The notes under the pieces are model-generated. The model made no database searches. It was given only the letters and a program-made list of their open reading frames with translations, and was not told where the DNA came from. This document shows positions 61,213-64,000 of a stretch of 64,000 nt of DNA, one piece after another. How positions within the stretch are numbered: position 1 is the stretch's first letter; the number at the start of each line of letters is the position of its first letter. The position numbers were made by a program, and so were the translations under genes. Where the stretch lies: assembly GCF_038725785.1 (NCBI RefSeq), contig NZ_CP109796.1:434001-498000 (forward strand). Reading direction: 5' to 3'. This stretch comes from Termitidicoccus mucosus (GTDB lineage Bacteria; Verrucomicrobiota; Verrucomicrobiia; Opitutales; Opitutaceae).

Positions 61213-64000
61213 ATGCACACACATACCCGCAGCCTCGTTGTCGCCCTGGCAACCCTCATGACCGCCCACATGGCCTTTTCGGCCGATATTTACTGGCAGA
61301 ACACCGGCAGCGGCGACTGGTCCCAAGCCGGCAACTGGACCCCAGGCATCCCGTCGAATACCGACACGATTTATATCGGCGGCAGCGGCACCGCCGCCCT
61401 GAGCAGCGGCTCGACTGCGATCACCGCTCTCTATGTCGGGGGCACCGTTGGCGGAGAAACCGGCGAGTTGCTCATCAACGGTGGCACGCTCACCGGCTCC
61501 CAGCCTTTTTATATAGGCTATAAAAATAATGCCCAAGGCAGCGTTACGGTCAGCGACGGACTGCTCCATCTGCAAGGGGCCAGCACCGCTGGGAACCTTT
61601 CCGTTGGTCGCGATTATGGCGGTGTGGGCATACTGACCATCACCGGCGGGACCGTCGCCAACTTCCAAGGACATATCGCCCATAACAATCTGGGCGCCAG
61701 CGGCACGGTCTCCGTCAGCGGAGGGCTTTGGAATAACGCCAATAATCTCTATGTCGGCAGCAATGGCAAGGGCGTGCTTATCATCACAGGAGGAACTGTT
61801 TTCAATGCAGGGGTCGGCTTTATCGGCAACGCCGCTGGAAGCGAGGGCTCGGTCATGGTAAGCGACTCGGGCTACTGGCAAAATAATAACGAACTTCGTG
61901 TCGGCTTCGCCGGCACGGGCACGCTCACCGTCACCGGAGGCACCGTCACCAACCCCAATGCCATCGTAGGCGCCCATGCAAGCGGTCGCGGTTCAGCGGT
62001 TGTCTCAGGCTCCGGCTTGTGGGCCACCACGGGCACTCTTTCCATAGGAGCAATCGGCGGGGGAATCCTGACCATTCAAGAAGGAGGGATCGTCCGGGTC
62101 GCCAATTCGGTGGTGATGATCGGCGGCGCCACCGCGCCTGCAACCGGCACGCTCGCCCTGAAAGGCGGCGTTCTGGAGGCGCAGGGCATCGCTAGGACAG
62201 CAGGTGCCGCATCTGGCAACGCCACACTCATTCTTAATGGCGGCACCGTCCGCGCCTTGCAGGGCACCGGTTCCTACTTCAACCTGCCGGGCACGACGCT
62301 CACGCTGGACGGCACCGGCCTCGCCGCAGGAGCCCCGGCCTTGACGATTGATACAAATGGTTTTGACCTCACTGTCTCCAACACCTTCACCGGCGATGGA
62401 GCCTTCGGAAAAACCGGCGGAGGCAAAGTCATCCTTGAGGGTGACAATCACGCGACCACCGGCGGCCTGAATCTCAATGAAGGCGTCGTCCAGATCAGCA
62501 GCACCCTGAATCTTTTCGGCGGCGCGCTCAACGGCAGCGGAACCCTCGTCATCGACAACGCCGGCGCCTTCGCCTTCGCCGCTGGCCACACCGGGGATTT
62601 CACCGGCCTTGTGCGCCTGCAAGCCAGCGGCCTCGAACTGGGCAATGCGGCGCCCGTCATTGACGGTGCCACCCTGCAACTCGCCGCTGGCGGCAGCGCA
62701 ACCTACAACAGCAACAATGGCGACACCACCATCGGCAGTCTCGATTTTGCGGGAGGATCGCTTGATCTCACCTATTCGCCTTCTGGTACCTTGTTCGTTG
62801 ACCATCTCGGCGTCAGCACAAGCGGCACCGTGAAACTCGGTGGATTGAGCGCCTCCGGCCCGCCGGGCAATTTACCCGCCAATTTTATCGACCAGAGCCA
62901 TGCCACGGGCGACGGCCTGTTATTGATCAAGGCAAACAGCGTTGGCGACATCTCCCAGTTGCGGGTCGATACCGGGACATCAAGCGGTATAACGAGTGAT
63001 CTCGGTCCAGTGGTGGCCACCTACAACTATGCCGGACTGAGCGGCAGCAATTTCGGCGGCGAAAAAGGCCTCTTCATCAGCACTGTTTTGCAGGAGCTCG
63101 CCATCAAATCCGGCAGTACCCTGGTGCTGAACACCGACAATCTTGAAAGCAACAGCACGCACACCTTGGCGGCCAGGATAAGCGGCGCGGACGGCAACGT
63201 CCACATATCCGCGCCGGGCGACTGCATCATCCTCAACGCAAACAACACCTACACGGGCACCACCACCATCGCCAGCGGCACCGTCCGCGCCGCCACCAAC
63301 GACGTCCTTGGCCACACCTCGCACCTCATCCTGTCGGACAACACCACCTTCGATCTCAATGGTGCCACTCAGTCCATCGGCGCCCTCACCGGCGGGGCCG
63401 GCAGCACCCTCGCGCTCGGCAGCGGCTCGCTGGCCATCAATGGCTCGGGCGTCACCCAGGGCCGGATCACGGGCGTCCAGGCCGGATTTCTCTCCGTCTC
63501 ATCCGGCACGGTCATATTGAACAGCGCCAACACCGATTTGCACGTCACGACCATCATTGGTGCCGGCGGCAGCGTCGTGCTCAATGACGGGCAGGCGCTC
63601 GGTGACGGAGCCATTATCATCGAAAACACCACCGCCAGCCTCACCTTGAACAATGCCTCCGCCGCTTCCTTTGCCAACACGCTCAGCGGCAATGGCACCT
63701 TCCTGAAAACCGGAAACGGTCTCCTGGCCCTCAGCGGCGACAACGAGGGTTTCCTCGGCACGGTTGATTTGCGACAGGGCGCCATCGAGGCGCGCAACAG
63801 CAAGGCCCTCGGCTCCGGCATGACCACCCTCCATGGCACACAGGTTGACTACGTCGGCGCCAACGGCACCGTGCCGGGCGCATTCGCCGGCACGGGCAAA
63901 GTAGTCATTCGCGAGGACTCCCTTCTTGCGCTCGCCAGGGCCGACGCCATCGGAACCGGCATCAATGTTGACATCAACGAATCACACCTTGTTCTCGCGG
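61213..64000 (+). CDS. Autotransporter-associated beta-strand repeat protein (cut by window end)
   Basis: At least 929 residues, open at the window edge. ATG 61213 starts a signal peptide (LVVALATLMTAHMAFSA). The opening WQNTGSGDWSQAGNWTPGIPSNTDTIYIGG is the typical start of verrucomicrobial passenger domains. Many short beta-helix turns follow: G-x-L-T-V/I-TGG-x-V, VSGSG-W and LYVG repeats (about 60-300), then autotransporter-associated beta-strand units (GAFGKTGGGKVILEGDN; LNANNTYTGTTTIASGTVRAA; LSGNGTFLKTGNGLLALSGDN). The end of such proteins is normally a PEP-CTERM or autotransporter barrel domain, which lies beyond the window. It is likely a surface adhesin or carbohydrate-associated protein; the function is not shown by the sequence. 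Confidence 0.85.
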   Translation, partial: MHTHTRSLVVALATLMTAHMAFSADIYWQNTGSGDWSQAGNWTPGIPSNTDTIYIGGSGTAALSSGSTAITALYVGGTVGGETGELLINGGTLTGSQPFYIGYKNNAQGSVTVSDGLLHLQGASTAGNLSVGRDYGGVGILTITGGTVANFQGHIAHNNLGASGTVSVSGGLWNNANNLYVGSNGKGVLIITGGTVFNAGVGFIGNAAGSEGSVMVSDSGYWQNNNELRVGFAGTGTLTVTGGTVTNPNAIVGAHASGRGSAVVSGSGLWATTGTLSIGAIGGGILTIQEGGIVRVANSVVMIGGATAPATGTLALKGGVLEAQGIARTAGAASGNATLILNGGTVRALQGTGSYFNLPGTTLTLDGTGLAAGAPALTIDTNGFDLTVSNTFTGDGAFGKTGGGKVILEGDNHATTGGLNLNEGVVQISSTLNLFGGALNGSGTLVIDNAGAFAFAAGHTGDFTGLVRLQASGLELGNAAPVIDGATLQLAAGGSATYNSNNGDTTIGSLDFAGGSLDLTYSPSGTLFVDHLGVSTSGTVKLGGLSASGPPGNLPANFIDQSHATGDGLLLIKANSVGDISQLRVDTGTSSGITSDLGPVVATYNYAGLSGSNFGGEKGLFISTVLQELAIKSGSTLVLNTDNLESNSTHTLAARISGADGNVHISAPGDCIILNANNTYTGTTTIASGTVRAATNDVLGHTSHLILSDNTTFDLNGATQSIGALTGGAGSTLALGSGSLAINGSGVTQGRITGVQAGFLSVSSGTVILNSANTDLHVTTIIGAGGSVVLNDGQALGDGAIIIENTTASLTLNNASAASFANTLSGNGTFLKTGNGLLALSGDNEGFLGTVDLRQGAIEARNSKALGSGMTTLHGTQVDYVGANGTVPGAFAGTGKVVIREDSLLALARADAIGTGINVDINESHLVLA

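Noticed and set aside
61153-61977. Open frame of 274 codons on the - strand at the start of the autotransporter-type gene
   Set aside because: The + strand frame has a signal peptide and regular beta-helix repeats; repeats of this kind keep the antisense frame open.

Overview
The window looks like chromosomal DNA of a verrucomicrobial bacterium, most likely of the Opitutaceae type. This is inferred from GC-rich DNA, large TonB-dependent receptors without SusD partners, an autotransporter-associated beta-strand repeat protein, GPH-type sugar symport, many unusual glycoside hydrolases and typical Opitutus-like gene styles. No rRNA, tRNA, CRISPR array, transposase or integrase was recognised.

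Layout. (1) 0-7.8 kb, + strand: a secreted Ig/InlB-repeat protein followed by a compact type IV pilus / type II secretion-like cassette of MSHA type. It has a secretin, a short GspE/PilB ATPase, a prepilin, a GspL/PilN-like protein, a PilO/GspM-like protein and two small unknown proteins, mostly joined by overlapping starts and stops. (2) 8-10.2 kb, + strand: a small accessory module with a YhcG-type PD-(D/E)XK nuclease and a short RadC-like JAB protein. (3) 10.6-23.9 kb, almost all - strand: a metal-homeostasis array that I interpret as a zinc-scavenging island. It holds a DUF3299 protein, a His-rich lipoprotein, an FtsX-like permease with a LolD-like ATPase, a COG0523 GTPase, a PGRP-type amidase, a TonB receptor with a CxxC motif and two His-rich small membrane proteins. 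A DtxR/MntR-like regulator faces it. The part from 18.2 to 23.9 kb carries many frameshifts, fusions and deletions.

(4) 24.1-39.95 kb: a defence island bounded by two DUF4238 genes, the second broken. It contains a Gabija-type pair (intact gajA, frameshifted gajB), a divergent set with a cytosolic-type 5'-nucleotidase and an ImmA/IrrE-like metalloprotease, small and four-helix membrane proteins, and a 1621-residue nuclease-NACHT-repeat STAND protein. The Gabija block is bracketed by a 33-nt imperfect direct repeat. The nucleotidase/protease pair and the membrane-protein/NACHT neighbourhood are the best candidates for something undescribed.

(5) 40-60.5 kb: carbohydrate-use genes. A - strand run (IclR regulator, unknown 802-residue enzyme-like protein, GPH symporter, TonB receptor, GH130 mannosyl-glucose phosphorylase) diverges from a + strand run (SGNH esterase, NagZ-like GH3, GH140-like). 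A repeat-rich spacer with two MITE-like inverted-repeat elements separates these from a second set (large GH106-like protein, FAD oxidoreductase, unknown protein, divergent AraC regulator). (6) From 61.2 kb to the window end: a large secreted autotransporter-type beta-strand repeat protein, cut by the window edge.

All assignments come from reading translated sequence and motifs; no database search was run. Several frameshifts could be assembly errors rather than biological decay.
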